Program-made: the position numbers and the translations under genes | Source: Pontibacter akesuensis | GTDB taxonomy: Bacteria; Bacteroidota; Bacteroidia; Cytophagales; Hymenobacteraceae | DNA length: 64,000 nt | NCBI RefSeq assembly: GCF_001611675.1 | Contig: NZ_CP014767.1 | Span: forward strand, 52,139-116,138 | Direction: 5' to 3' | In this document: one piece after another, positions 53,220 through 61,100 of the stretch | Numbering within the stretch: the first letter of the stretch is position 1 | How the letters are laid out: the number at the start of each line of letters is the position of its first letter | The notes under the pieces: generated by a model | The model's database searches: none | What the model saw: only the letters and a program-made list of their open reading frames with translations | What the model was told of the DNA's origin: nothing

Positions 53220-53777
53220 CTAGAAAATGAGCGGTAACAAAATCCAGGTAGTGATCAGACCACCAATAAAGAAACCTACAACAGCGATAAGCGAGGGTAG
53301 CTGCAGGTTAGATAACCCGCTGATCGCGTGGCCTGAAGTACAGCCCCCGGCATAACGGGCCCCGAACCCGATTGCAAATCCGCCTAGCAACAGAATCAGG
53401 AAACCTTTCAGCGTAAAGGCAGCTTCCAGGCTAAATATTTCTTCCGGCTGTAGGTCATCCGGAGCAGCTATACCAAGCGCACTCAAATCTTGAATCGTTG
53501 CCTGTGAAATCTGCACGATCTCACCATTTGATAAAAACTCGGCAGAGACAAAACCACCGATAACAGAACCAACCAGAAACAACAGATTCCAGGTTTGGGC
53601 GCGCCAGTCAAAGTCGAAGAACTTTACATTATTACCCGCCCCGCAGGCAGAGCAGATTGTACGCAGGTTAGCGGACACGCCAAATGATTTTCCAAAGAAT
53701 AGCAGCAATACCATAACAAAGGCAATGACAATACCCGATGTATACCACGGCCACGGTTGACTCAAAAACTCTAACAT
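53220..53777 (-). CDS. YeeE/YedE-family transporter subunit, PmpA-like
   Basis: 185 residues with about five membrane helices. The conserved piece [32 protein letters not shown] holds the substrate-path Cys (GGCTSGH). A further Cys pair (TICSACGAG) lies near residue 42. It pairs with the PmpB-like protein to make one full YeeE-type transporter. It lies 81 bp after the rhodanese gene that begins the operon. Confidence 0.9.
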   Translation of the reverse strand: MLEFLSQPWPWYTSGIVIAFVMVLLLFFGKSFGVSANLRTICSACGAGNNVKFFDFDWRAQTWNLLFLVGSVIGGFVSAEFLSNGEIVQISQATIQDLSALGIAAPDDLQPEEIFSLEAAFTLKGFLILLLGGFAIGFGARYAGGCTSGHAISGLSNLQLPSLIAVVGFFIGGLITTWILLPLIF

Positions 53778-53858
53778 TTCTTACTCTTTTTAATTGAGGT
53801 TTAGTAGATAGGGCAGGAGCCTGTTTTAAGCTTCCCACTCTTTCATTTTTATACTTTA

Positions 53859-54185
53859 TTATCTTGGCCAGGCACCGATACCGCCGGCCAGGTTATGGGC
53901 TTTAAAGCCTTCTTTGCTCATGATGTCGCAGGCAGATCCGCTGCGGTTGCCGCTGCGGCAGAACACGAAGTACTCTTTGTCCTTGTCCATCGTTTTAAGC
54001 GCCTGCTGAAACTGCGAAGATGACACATCCAGGTTCTTAGCACCTTTGATAGAACCTCCGGCAAATTCATCGGCTGTACGCACATCCAGCAGCTCTGCTT
54101 TAGCAGCACTTTGGTACCTGGTTCTGAACGTTGTTCCATCCAGGTTCTCGTAGTTTTTTGGTTTTGATCCGAATATGTTAAACAT
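53859..54185 (-). CDS. Rhodanese-domain protein, cytoplasmic
   Basis: 108 residues from the ATG at 54185 (an earlier ATG at 54215 is in frame). The single rhodanese domain has AELLDVRTADEFAGGSIKGAKNLDV and the catalytic loop FCRSGNRSGSA. There is no signal peptide. It would carry persulfide sulfur delivered by the YeeE-type pair encoded after it. A CRP-like site is 67 bp upstream. Confidence 0.9.
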   Translation of the reverse strand: MFNIFGSKPKNYENLDGTTFRTRYQSAAKAELLDVRTADEFAGGSIKGAKNLDVSSSQFQQALKTMDKDKEYFVFCRSGNRSGSACDIMSKEGFKAHNLAGGIGAWPR

Positions 54186-54252
54186 GGTTTTGCTTCTTAA
54201 ATGATTGCGTTTCAATTACTATACAAAGGTCGGTATAACAGAAGCCTTTGTC

Positions 54253-54268
54253 TGTGACTTTGGTCACG
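54253..54268. promoter_or_regulatory. CRP-like operator, copy 3
   Basis: TGTGACTTTGGTCACG keeps TGTGA-N6-TCAC with one mismatch in the outer base. It is 67 bp upstream of the rhodanese gene that leads the PmpA/PmpB-like operon. Confidence 0.65.
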
Positions 54269-54293
54269 CAGGGAAGAGAAGTTCTCTAAAACT

Positions 54294-54330
54294 GCAGGGC
54301 TGGCGCAGCATCACACTACGCCAGCGCTGC
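54294..54330 (-). terminator. Terminator of the first persulfide dioxygenase-like gene
   Basis: GCAGGGCTGGCG (54294-54305) and CGCCAGCGCTGC (54319-54330) form a 12-bp stem with one mismatch and a 13-nt loop. On the minus strand a TTTT follows. It lies 22 bp after the stop codon of the gene at 54353. Confidence 0.7.
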
Positions 54331-54352
54331 AAGCGTCTTTAACTACAGGAAA

Positions 54353-55765
54353 CTACTTCAGCGTGCTAGGGCAAACAAAAGCTGTTTTCGGTACGCTGGT
54401 TTCAGCAATAGCCTTGAATCCGCCCTCAATATTCACCACATTGTCGTAGCCTCTGGCTTTAAGTATAGAAGCTGCGATCATAGAGCGGTAGCCACCAGCG
54501 CAGTGCAGGTACATGGTTTCTTCATTCGGCAGCTCTGCCAGGTGCTCGTTCAGGTAATCCAACGGAGCGCTTTGTGCCGTCTCCACGTGCTCGGCCTGGA
54601 ACTCGCCCGGCTTGCGCACGTCCACTACTTTGATGGCATTGTCCTGCTCATAGCGCTGGGCAAATGCAGCGGCAGCTATAGAATCGATAGCGTCGACTTC
54701 TTTGCCAGTCTGCTGCCAGGCATCCATGCCACCCTTCAGGTAGCCGATTGTAAAGTCGTAGCCAACGCGTGCTAAACGGGTCACTACTTCTTCTTCACGG
54801 CCATCGTCCGTTACCAGCAGTAGCTGCTGCCTGATGTCAGGAATCAAGGTTCCCACCCAAGGCGCAAAGTTGCCATCGATGCCAATATTGACAGCGTTCG
54901 GGATGAATCCGGCTGCAAATGTTTCCGGACTGCGCGTATCCAGTACCAGGGCACCTGTTTCGTTAGCGGCTGCCTCAAACGCTTCCGGCGACAGGGCTTG
55001 CAGGCCTTGCTCCAGCACGCTTTCAATGTTGTCGTAGCCTTCCTTATTCATTTTTACGTTCAGCGGGAAATAGCTTGGCGGCGGAGCTAAGCCATCTGTC
55101 ACTTCTTTGATGAACTCCTCTTTTGCCATGTCGGCACGGAGGGCGTAGTTCGTTTTCTTCTGGTTGCCCAGTGTGTCGCTGGTCTCTTTGCTCATGTTCT
55201 TACCACAGGCGGATCCCGCCCCGTGTGCCGGGTAAACGATCACGTCATCCGCCAGCGTCATGATCTTGTTGCGCAGCGAGTCATACAGGTGCCCTGCCAG
55301 CTGGTCTTGTGTCAGGTCAGATTTCGCGGCCAAATCCGGACGTCCCACATCCCCGATAAACAAGGTATCGCCAGAGAAGAGCGCGTAATCTTTCCCATTC
55401 TCATCTAGCAGCAGGTACGTGGTGGATTCCATCGTATGGCCCGGGGTGTGCAGCACCTTTAGTGTTGCATCACCGACCTTAAACGCTTCGCCGTCCTTTG
55501 CGATGTAAGCGTCATAGGTAGTCTTGGCATTCGGTCCGAAGACAATCGTGGCACCTGATGCCTTGGCCAGGTCCACATGGCCAGATACGAAGTCGGCGTG
55601 GAAGTGCGTCTCCAGCACATACTTGATGGTGGCGTTGTCTTTCTCCGCTTTCTCCAGGTAGGGTTTAACTTCGCGCAATGGGTCGATAATAGCGGCTTCG
55701 CCGTTGCTTTCAATGTAGTAGGCGCCTTGTGCCAGGCAACCGGTATAGATCTGTTCTACTTTCAT
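54353..55765 (-). CDS. Persulfide dioxygenase-like MBL protein with two rhodanese domains
   Basis: 470 residues. The metallo-beta-lactamase domain (1-240) has THFHADFVSGH (H54, H56, H63), LHTPGHTMES and SGDTLFIGDVGRPDL, the ETHE1-type iron site. Two rhodanese domains follow: one at about 265-355 with no catalytic Cys (GALVLDTRSPETFAAG, then LLLVTDDGREEE), and one at about 375-460 with HCAGGYRSMIA. It is expected to oxidise glutathione or similar persulfide to sulfite. A CRP-like site lies 101 bp upstream. Confidence 0.9.
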   Translation of the reverse strand: MKVEQIYTGCLAQGAYYIESNGEAAIIDPLREVKPYLEKAEKDNATIKYVLETHFHADFVSGHVDLAKASGATIVFGPNAKTTYDAYIAKDGEAFKVGDATLKVLHTPGHTMESTTYLLLDENGKDYALFSGDTLFIGDVGRPDLAAKSDLTQDQLAGHLYDSLRNKIMTLADDVIVYPAHGAGSACGKNMSKETSDTLGNQKKTNYALRADMAKEEFIKEVTDGLAPPPSYFPLNVKMNKEGYDNIESVLEQGLQALSPEAFEAAANETGALVLDTRSPETFAAGFIPNAVNIGIDGNFAPWVGTLIPDIRQQLLLVTDDGREEEVVTRLARVGYDFTIGYLKGGMDAWQQTGKEVDAIDSIAAAAFAQRYEQDNAIKVVDVRKPGEFQAEHVETAQSAPLDYLNEHLAELPNEETMYLHCAGGYRSMIAASILKARGYDNVVNIEGGFKAIAETSVPKTAFVCPSTLK

Positions 55766-55866
55766 GGTAGTTGATTTTATAGTTTTTGATTTTAGGTTCC
55801 TAAGTCTTGCTGTCCCCCTTTTACCTGGATGACATTACAAATTTCGGGAGAAGAAGAGCCTAAGTC

Positions 55867-55882
55867 TGTGACATATATCACC
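55867..55882. promoter_or_regulatory. CRP-like operator, copy 4
   Basis: TGTGACATATATCACC keeps both TGTGA and TCAC halves. It lies 101 bp upstream of the first persulfide dioxygenase-like gene and inside the gap before the TauE gene's stop codon. Confidence 0.6.
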
Positions 55883-55891
55883 CTGCCAGGC

Positions 55892-56755
55892 CTATGCGAA
55901 AAATATTTCCTTGATGATGATATAGATACCCATCACGAGCACAAACCAGCCAAAGGAGGTCTTCAGTTTGTCGGCGTGGATCTTGGTAGACAGGTAGGTG
56001 CCAATGAAGATACCGGCGATAGAGATGGTTGAGAAAATACCCAGGAACATCCAATCAATTTCATAGTTGAATACGTCGCCGATAAAGCCGAACAAGGATT
56101 TAACGGCAATGATAAGTAGCGATGTACCCACGGCCATTTTCATATCCAGTTTACTGAAGAGCACGAGCGCGGGGATGATCAGGAAGCCGCCGCCTGCCCC
56201 TACCAGGCCGGTCAGCGTACCTACTACCAGGCCTTCAGCCAAGATGCCAGCGTAGTTGAATTTCGGTTTTGGATGCGTTTCTTTTGGATTTGTGTGCTCC
56301 ACATCGAGTTCCGTATCCATGTTCTCGTCTACCACAGCAGCTGGTTCTGCCGGTGCCTCCTTTTTCTTTCGGATCATGGAAATGGACGCAAACACCATCA
56401 GGCCGGCAAACAGGAGCATCAGCAGCACGCCTTTGGTTACTTCCAAGTCCCCTACTGTAAAGAGATCCTCAGGGATGGCCGGTACCAGGTAACGCCGCGT
56501 CAGGTAGACCGCCACAATGGAAGGCAGCCCAAACACGACAGCCGTTTTCATACTGACCAGTCCTTTCTGGTAAAACTTGTACGAGCCCACCAAACTGGTA
56601 AGTCCCACGATGAAAAGGGAGTAAGCGGTGGCGATAACAGGGCTTAGCCCCAACAAATAAACCAGTACCGGCACGGTAAGGATTGATCCGCCGCCACCGA
56701 TCAGGCCAAGTGAAAGGCCAATGAGCATGGCGGCAATGTATCCGAGTATTTCCAT
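55892..56755 (-). CDS. TauE/SafE-family (TSUP) sulfite exporter
   Basis: 287 residues with eight to nine helices and an acidic central loop (about 133-165). Two repeats carry the family glycine motif: LSLGLIGGGGSILTVPVLVYLLGLSP and TLTGLVGAGGGFLIIPALVLFSKL. TSUP proteins move sulfite or organosulfur anions. Here it would export sulfite made by the dioxygenases. A CRP-like site lies 59 bp upstream. Confidence 0.9.
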   Translation of the reverse strand: MEILGYIAAMLIGLSLGLIGGGGSILTVPVLVYLLGLSPVIATAYSLFIVGLTSLVGSYKFYQKGLVSMKTAVVFGLPSIVAVYLTRRYLVPAIPEDLFTVGDLEVTKGVLLMLLFAGLMVFASISMIRKKKEAPAEPAAVVDENMDTELDVEHTNPKETHPKPKFNYAGILAEGLVVGTLTGLVGAGGGFLIIPALVLFSKLDMKMAVGTSLLIIAVKSLFGFIGDVFNYEIDWMFLGIFSTISIAGIFIGTYLSTKIHADKLKTSFGWFVLVMGIYIIIKEIFFA

Positions 56756-56814
56756 TTTTTTTATGTTTTAGCTTGATTTCTGGTACAAAGGTAGGGTGGT
56801 GCAGGGGGGCGTAC

Positions 56815-56830
56815 AGTGACTGTTGTCACA
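56815..56830. promoter_or_regulatory. CRP-like operator, copy 5
   Basis: AGTGACTGTTGTCACA keeps GTGA-N6-TCACA. It lies 59 bp upstream of the TauE-family gene and 29 bp from the terminator that ends the regulator gene. Confidence 0.65.
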
Positions 56831-56859
56831 CAGGAAAATTTGCTGCAAGTTTTAAAAAA

Positions 56860-56895
56860 CAAAAGGCGGCCTGAGAACACTCAAGCCGCCTTTTG
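56860..56895 (-). terminator. Terminator of the trxB-crp operon
   Basis: CAAAAGGCGGCCTGAG (56860-56875) pairs with CTCAAGCCGCCTTTTG (56880-56895) with a single mismatch and an AACA loop. On the minus strand TTTTGTTTTTT follows. It lies 15 bp after the Crp/Fnr gene stop. Confidence 0.88.
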
Positions 56896-56910
56896 CTTCT
56901 GTTTTTCTAC

Positions 56911-57558
56911 CTAGACGACATCCAGGTCATGGACTTCGATGTAGTTCCGGTGAAGCGTGATAGCCCCCGTTTGCTCTAGTTTTTTCAGTAGCCTGGAAAT
57001 CACCTCCCGGGAACTACTGAGCTCGTTGGCAATCTGCTGGTGCGATAGTTTTACCTCGTTGCCGCTTACCTTTACATGGCGTCGCAGGTAAAAAACAAGT
57101 CGCTCATCCAGGGCTTTGAATGCGACGCTATCGAGTGTTTGCAGGAGTTCCTCGAAGCGCTGGCGGTAAGAGGCAATTACGAAGCTGTGCCAGCTTTTAT
57201 ACTTGGCCAGCCACAGTTCTGACAGGTGCGATGGGATCAGGATGATCTCGGACGCATCTACTGCTTTTACCATGATCTGGCTCTGTTCGTTGCGGGCGGT
57301 ACACATCATGGAGAGGGCGCAGGCGTTCCCCGGTTCCAGGTAGTACATCAAAAACTCATTGCCTTCTTCGTCCTCGCGGTACACCTTCAGCAAGCCTTTA
57401 GAAAGCAGCACCGTCGATTTAATGTACTGGCCGGTACGCAGCGCTTCTTCACCCTCTTCCAGGTGTTTGATGGTGCTTTGCGCCAGTATCTCCTCCTGCA
57501 GGGGCTGCTCTAACTGTGAGAATTTCTGCAGTAATTCTTCTTTGCTTGTACTTTCCAT
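56911..57558 (-). CDS. Crp/Fnr-family transcriptional regulator
   Basis: 215 residues. The N-terminal cyclic-nucleotide-like beta roll (about 25-125) has STVLLSKGLLKVYREDEEGNEFLMYYLEPGNACALSMMC, including two Cys. The C-terminal winged helix has LSHQQIANELSSSREVISRLLKKLEQ (about 171-196). In the recognition helix R184, E185 and R189 match the Arg-Glu-x-x-x-Arg of E. coli CRP, which reads TGTGA. Seven TGTGA-type palindromes in this island agree, so it is the probable regulator of the sulfur genes. Its ligand is unknown; the Cys residues could sense reactive sulfur. Confidence 0.92.
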   Translation of the reverse strand: MESTSKEELLQKFSQLEQPLQEEILAQSTIKHLEEGEEALRTGQYIKSTVLLSKGLLKVYREDEEGNEFLMYYLEPGNACALSMMCTARNEQSQIMVKAVDASEIILIPSHLSELWLAKYKSWHSFVIASYRQRFEELLQTLDSVAFKALDERLVFYLRRHVKVSGNEVKLSHQQIANELSSSREVISRLLKKLEQTGAITLHRNYIEVHDLDVV

Positions 57559-57579
57559 ATCTTATCCTTTACGTTTTTC

Positions 57580-57819
57580 CTATTTAATAGGTCCGGTGGT
57601 ATCTTTTGTGTGTTGACTGGTCATGGGCACGCTGCAACCTGCTGGTCCGCAACAGCCGGTATTCGTAACAGCCTGCCCGAAAAGCAAAATGGCAAATGCG
57701 CCAACCAGCACATCGCCTGTCGCGATAGCCTGTACCAGCAGGGCTATGCCGAGCACCAGCCGTATCCAGCGGGCCAGGTGCCAGCCCGTCAGCAACTGAA
57801 GTCTCAAGGTCTTTATCAT
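57580..57819 (-). CDS. Small DUF2892-like membrane protein
   Basis: 79 residues. Two membrane segments (about 14-50: ARWIRLVLGIALLVQAI and VLVGAFAILLFGQAV) are followed by a Cys-rich end, TGCCGPAGCSVP. It is like the membrane part of YgaP-type rhodanese proteins, which have this helix pair. The start overlaps the thioredoxin reductase stop (ATGA), and the Crp gene follows after 21 bp. A redox or sulfur-related role is inferred. Confidence 0.75.
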   Translation of the reverse strand: MIKTLRLQLLTGWHLARWIRLVLGIALLVQAIATGDVLVGAFAILLFGQAVTNTGCCGPAGCSVPMTSQHTKDTTGPIK

Positions 57820-58799
57820 GCCTTTTCGGATAAGCTAAGTGTCGCACCCAGCTCTGTTGCAGGCTCCGATTCGAGAGAGGCCAGGTAACGCTCGGCATCC
57901 AGAGCGGCCATACAACCTGAGCCTGCTGCGGTCACGGCTTGGCGGTAGGTAAAGTCCTGCACGTCGCCACAGGCGAACACGCCGTCAATATTTGTCTTGG
58001 ATGTGCCCGGTATCGTTCGAATATAGCCGTTTTCATCCAGGTTCAGGTAATGCGCAAATACATCGGAATTTGGCTTATGGCCAATGGCTACAAAGAAGCC
58101 CTGCACCGATATCTCCCGCGTCTCACCGGTAAGGGTGTTCTTCACCCTGACAGCTTCCACCGCCTGATCGCCCATGATCTCGTCTGTCACCGTATTCCAC
58201 AGGATCGCTATGTTCTTCGTTCTTTTTACCCGATCCTGCATGATGGCAGAAGCGCGCATCTCATCGCGGCGCACGATCAGGTATACTTTACGTGCCAGGT
58301 TGGCCAGGTAAGTAGCTTCCTCGGCTGCCGTATCACCGGCACCCACGATGGCCACATCCTGCCCGCGGTAGAAGAAGCCGTCGCACACGGCACAAGCGGA
58401 GACGCCACTGCCGTTCAGGCGCGCTTCCGACGCCAGGCCCAGCCATTTAGCGGATGCTCCGGTGGAGATGATCACTGTTTCGGCTTCAAGTACTTTCTGA
58501 TCGTCTATCGTTACTTTATGAGGCCTGACGGAAAAATCCACGGCAGTGGCAATGCCATAGCGCACGTCGGTGCCAAAACGCTCAGCCTGGCGTTTAAAGT
58601 CTTCCATCATCTGCGGTCCGTTGATGCCATCCGGGTAGCCGGGATAGTTCTCCACATCATTGGTGATGGTGAGCTGGCCACCTGGCTGCAGGCCCTGGTA
58701 CAACACCGGGTTTAACCCTGCTCGGGACGCGTAAATGGCAGCTGTGTAGCCAGCCGGGCCAGAACCAATGATCAACACTTTTATTTTTTCTGTTTCCAT
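57816..58799 (-). CDS. trxB: Thioredoxin reductase
   Basis: 327 residues from the ATG at 58799 (a longer frame begins at 58874). FAD-binding motif VLIIGSGPAGYTAAIYASRAG, redox pair CAVC in SACAVCDGFFY, NADPH motif VAIVGAGDTAAEEATYLA, and C-terminal FACGDVQDFTYRQAVTAAGSG. It reduces thioredoxin-like partners with NADPH. In this island it would feed electrons to persulfide or disulfide reduction. It is the first gene of the trxB-small protein-crp operon. Confidence 0.95.
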   Translation of the reverse strand: METEKIKVLIIGSGPAGYTAAIYASRAGLNPVLYQGLQPGGQLTITNDVENYPGYPDGINGPQMMEDFKRQAERFGTDVRYGIATAVDFSVRPHKVTIDDQKVLEAETVIISTGASAKWLGLASEARLNGSGVSACAVCDGFFYRGQDVAIVGAGDTAAEEATYLANLARKVYLIVRRDEMRASAIMQDRVKRTKNIAILWNTVTDEIMGDQAVEAVRVKNTLTGETREISVQGFFVAIGHKPNSDVFAHYLNLDENGYIRTIPGTSKTNIDGVFACGDVQDFTYRQAVTAAGSGCMAALDAERYLASLESEPATELGATLSLSEKA

Positions 58800-58909
58800 G
58801 TGTTTTGCTTCCTGTTCTAAAGAACAATGTTTCAAATATCCCCGTGATAACAGCCCGTCAACGCACGGGTTCACCCTTTACAAAGTAAAGATTTCATACG
58901 ACCGTTGTC

Positions 58910-58925
58910 TGTGACTTTTGTCTCA
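58910..58925. promoter_or_regulatory. CRP-like operator, degenerate copy 6
   Basis: TGTGACTTTTGTCTCA has an intact left half and a right half broken by two extra bases before CACA. It lies 110 bp upstream of the trxB-crp operon, so the regulator may control its own synthesis more weakly. Confidence 0.5.
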
Positions 58926-58979
58926 CACAGGCCCGGTGAAGGACTGTTAGGCGAGTTGGCTGTAAACCTCCTTCAAGTG

Positions 58980-59014
58980 AAAACTGCCTGCACGACTGTG
59001 GCACAGGCAGTTTT
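58980..59014 (-). terminator. Terminator after the DUF6132 gene
   Basis: AAAACTGCCTG (58980-58990) and CAGGCAGTTTT (59004-59014) pair perfectly over a 13-nt loop. On the minus strand the stem ends in TTTT. It lies 9 bp after the stop of the gene at 59024 and ends that operon. Confidence 0.85.
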
Positions 59015-59023
59015 GAAGTTCAT

Positions 59024-59224
59024 TTATGTCTTTGCTGTAAATCTTCTGGATAAGATGGCTCCTGCGACGGTGCCGTATAGGGTACTGGTTAAAGAGCTTG
59101 AACTGATCATGCAGCTACCGTTACACCCATAAAAGGCATAAAACAAATAACCTAAAATGGCACCCACCAACATGCTTAACACCAGTTTAGTGCTGGAGTT
59201 AAGTGACAGTTTATTCAGTTTCAT
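59024..59224 (-). CDS. Small DUF6132-like membrane protein
   Basis: 66 residues from the ATG at 59224; a longer frame starts at 59245. One membrane segment (VLSMLVGAILGYLFYAF) is followed by YGCNGSCMISSSSLTSTLYGTVAGAI with two Cys. These features match DUF6132, which in Bacteroidota often follows rhodanese genes. The start overlaps the 3' end of the rhodanese gene by 14 bp, so they are coupled. Function unknown. Confidence 0.8.
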   Translation of the reverse strand: MKLNKLSLNSSTKLVLSMLVGAILGYLFYAFYGCNGSCMISSSSLTSTLYGTVAGAILSRRFTAKT

Positions 59225-59522
59225 AAGGCCAGTTGCCAATGCCACCGTTCAGGTTGTACAGTTTTGTAAATCCTTGCCCCGCCATATAGTTGCAGGCTTG
59301 GGCACTTCTGTTGCCCGACCTACAGTAGAGTACATAGGGCTTCTCCTTATCCAGCGCACCCACTTTTTGCGGAAACTGGGCATCCATCAGGTCTATTACC
59401 TGCGCGCCCGGTATCTTGCCCTGGCTTACTTCCATAGGCGTGCGAACATCCACCACCACGGCATCAGGCTGTTCTTGCTGTAGCTTTTTCAGCGCTTCTC
59501 CGGATATATCTTTATAGTTCAT
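59211..59522 (-). CDS. Single-domain rhodanese
   Basis: 103 residues: AVVVDVRTPMEVSQGKIPGAQVIDLM and the catalytic loop YCRSGNRSAQA. There is no signal peptide, so it is cytoplasmic. It is a third single-domain rhodanese of the island and is similar in size to the one at 53859. It follows the second persulfide dioxygenase-like gene by 60 bp, with a hairpin in the gap, and is coupled to the DUF6132-like gene. Confidence 0.92.
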   Translation of the reverse strand: MNYKDISGEALKKLQQEQPDAVVVDVRTPMEVSQGKIPGAQVIDLMDAQFPQKVGALDKEKPYVLYCRSGNRSAQACNYMAGQGFTKLYNLNGGIGNWPYETE

Positions 59523-59543
59523 GATCGTTGCTATAATTAATTT

Positions 59544-59578
59544 TAACAGGAGACCCTTGTGCGCAGGGCCTCCTGTTA
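59544..59578. terminator. Hairpin between dioxygenase-like and rhodanese genes
   Basis: TAACAGGAGACCC (59544-59556) pairs with GGGCCTCCTGTTA (59566-59578) with one mismatch and a 9-nt loop. No T-run follows on the minus strand, so it may be an attenuator or RNA-stability element rather than a full terminator. Confidence 0.45.
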
Positions 59579-59582
59579 GAAT

Positions 59583-60926
59583 TTATTTGTTCTTCAGCTC
59601 TGTAACGGCTTCGCTCATGTCCAGCACCTTCACATCAGGAAGGGCCGACGCCACAATACTGCTTCCCGCTGCCGAGCGGTAACCGCCGGCGCAATGCACC
59701 ACGACCGGCTTGTCCGTCGGAATCTCCTTTGCCCTTTCGCGTAGTTCCGGCAGCGGAATGTTAATGGAGCTTTCGAAGAACTTGCCAGACTTAACTTCTG
59801 ATTCGTTACGGATGTCCAAGACTGTATAATCTTCTTTATTCTCTTCAAAAGAAGATCTGTCAAAATTGTCGCTCTGCTCACCTTCCTGCCTGTCGTATAC
59901 AAACGCACCTTTCAGCAGCAATTCATACCCTATCTTGGAAGCCTTTGCGATCAGCTCATTTAACTGCGCATCGCTTTCGCCGACCAGGTAGTAGCTTTCG
60001 CTAGGACCAACGATACTTCCCAGCCAGGTCTCAAACTTGCCACCGTTCTGGATGTTGATCGCCCCTTTGTAATGGCCTTGCTTGAACACCTTCTCGCTGC
60101 GGGCATCTACGATTACGGCGCCATCTTCGGGCTGGAAGTTCCTCTCCAGCCTTGCCACGCCTTCCACGCTAGGGGTGTAATCCGGCGCGCCCTGCTTGTT
60201 CAGGTCTACATCATAGCCGAAGTATTTTGGTATGAAGGGCTGGTCCTCTGTGAGCACCTTTACAAACGCGTCTTCGCTCATCGGCTTCAGGGCATAGTTC
60301 CCCAGCTTCTCATCGCCGATGGTGCTGCTGTTGGCATCGCTTAGGCCTTTACCGCAAAGCGAGCCCGCGCCGTGTGCCGGGTACACCACTACATCGTCGG
60401 CCAGCTGCATCAGCTTTTCGCGGGTGCTGTGGTACATCTGGCGGGCCAGCTCTTCGCGCTTGGCCGTTACGTTACCGGCACTCTCGCGCAAATCCGGGCG
60501 GCCCACATCACCGATGAACAGGGTATCGCCCGTAAACACGGCTTTGTCTTTTCCTTCGTGCTCCAGCACAACGCTGATCGAGTCAGGGGAGTGTCCGGGG
60601 GTGTGCAGCGACTTCAGTTTAACTTCTCCTAGCTGCAGCGCTGCCCCTTCGTCAAACGCTTTGTGCGGGTAATCGGCGCCCACCAGGCTGTGCGTATAGA
60701 TAGTAGCACCGGTCTTCAGGTGTATCTCCAGGTGCGAACTTACAAAGTCCGCGTGCGGGTGCGTTTCAATCACCCCTACAATGTTAGCATCGTGTTCCGC
60801 TGCATAATCATAGTAGGGCTGCGGATCGCGGGCCGGGTCAATAAGTATTACTTCCTTCGCATTCTCGCTCAGGATAGCGTATGCATAGTGTGCTAAGCCC
60901 TTGTCTTCGAACTGTTTAATTTTCAT
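59583..60926 (-). CDS. Second persulfide dioxygenase-like MBL/rhodanese protein
   Basis: 447 residues from the ATG at 60926. The MBL domain has THPHADFVSSH, LHTPGHSPDS and TGDTLFIGDVGRPDL. The first rhodanese-like domain lacks Cys (VIVDARSEKVFKQG), and the second has VVVHCAGGYRSAAG near the end. The architecture equals the gene at 54353, but the protein is clearly different in sequence, so these are old paralogues rather than a recent duplicate. A CRP-like site is 67 bp upstream. Confidence 0.9.
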   Translation of the reverse strand: MKIKQFEDKGLAHYAYAILSENAKEVILIDPARDPQPYYDYAAEHDANIVGVIETHPHADFVSSHLEIHLKTGATIYTHSLVGADYPHKAFDEGAALQLGEVKLKSLHTPGHSPDSISVVLEHEGKDKAVFTGDTLFIGDVGRPDLRESAGNVTAKREELARQMYHSTREKLMQLADDVVVYPAHGAGSLCGKGLSDANSSTIGDEKLGNYALKPMSEDAFVKVLTEDQPFIPKYFGYDVDLNKQGAPDYTPSVEGVARLERNFQPEDGAVIVDARSEKVFKQGHYKGAINIQNGGKFETWLGSIVGPSESYYLVGESDAQLNELIAKASKIGYELLLKGAFVYDRQEGEQSDNFDRSSFEENKEDYTVLDIRNESEVKSGKFFESSINIPLPELRERAKEIPTDKPVVVHCAGGYRSAAGSSIVASALPDVKVLDMSEAVTELKNK

Positions 60927-60993
60927 AGGTCTTCTTATTTTTGATGTTGATTTAATTTCTAATACAAAATTAAAGTATACGCGGACCAAGTTC

Positions 60994-61009
60994 AGTGATG
61001 TTTGTCACA
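60994..61009. promoter_or_regulatory. CRP-like operator, copy 7
   Basis: AGTGATGTTTGTCACA keeps GTGA-N6-TCACA with an altered inner base on the left. It lies 67 bp upstream of the second persulfide dioxygenase-like gene. Confidence 0.6.
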
Positions 61010-61100
61010 CAACGAATTGTACTGTATAGGTTTAGGATAGGCCTGGTAGTGTAAGCGCGGTGCCTGTAGCATAAAGCTGATGCCCATGCACGTGTCTAGC

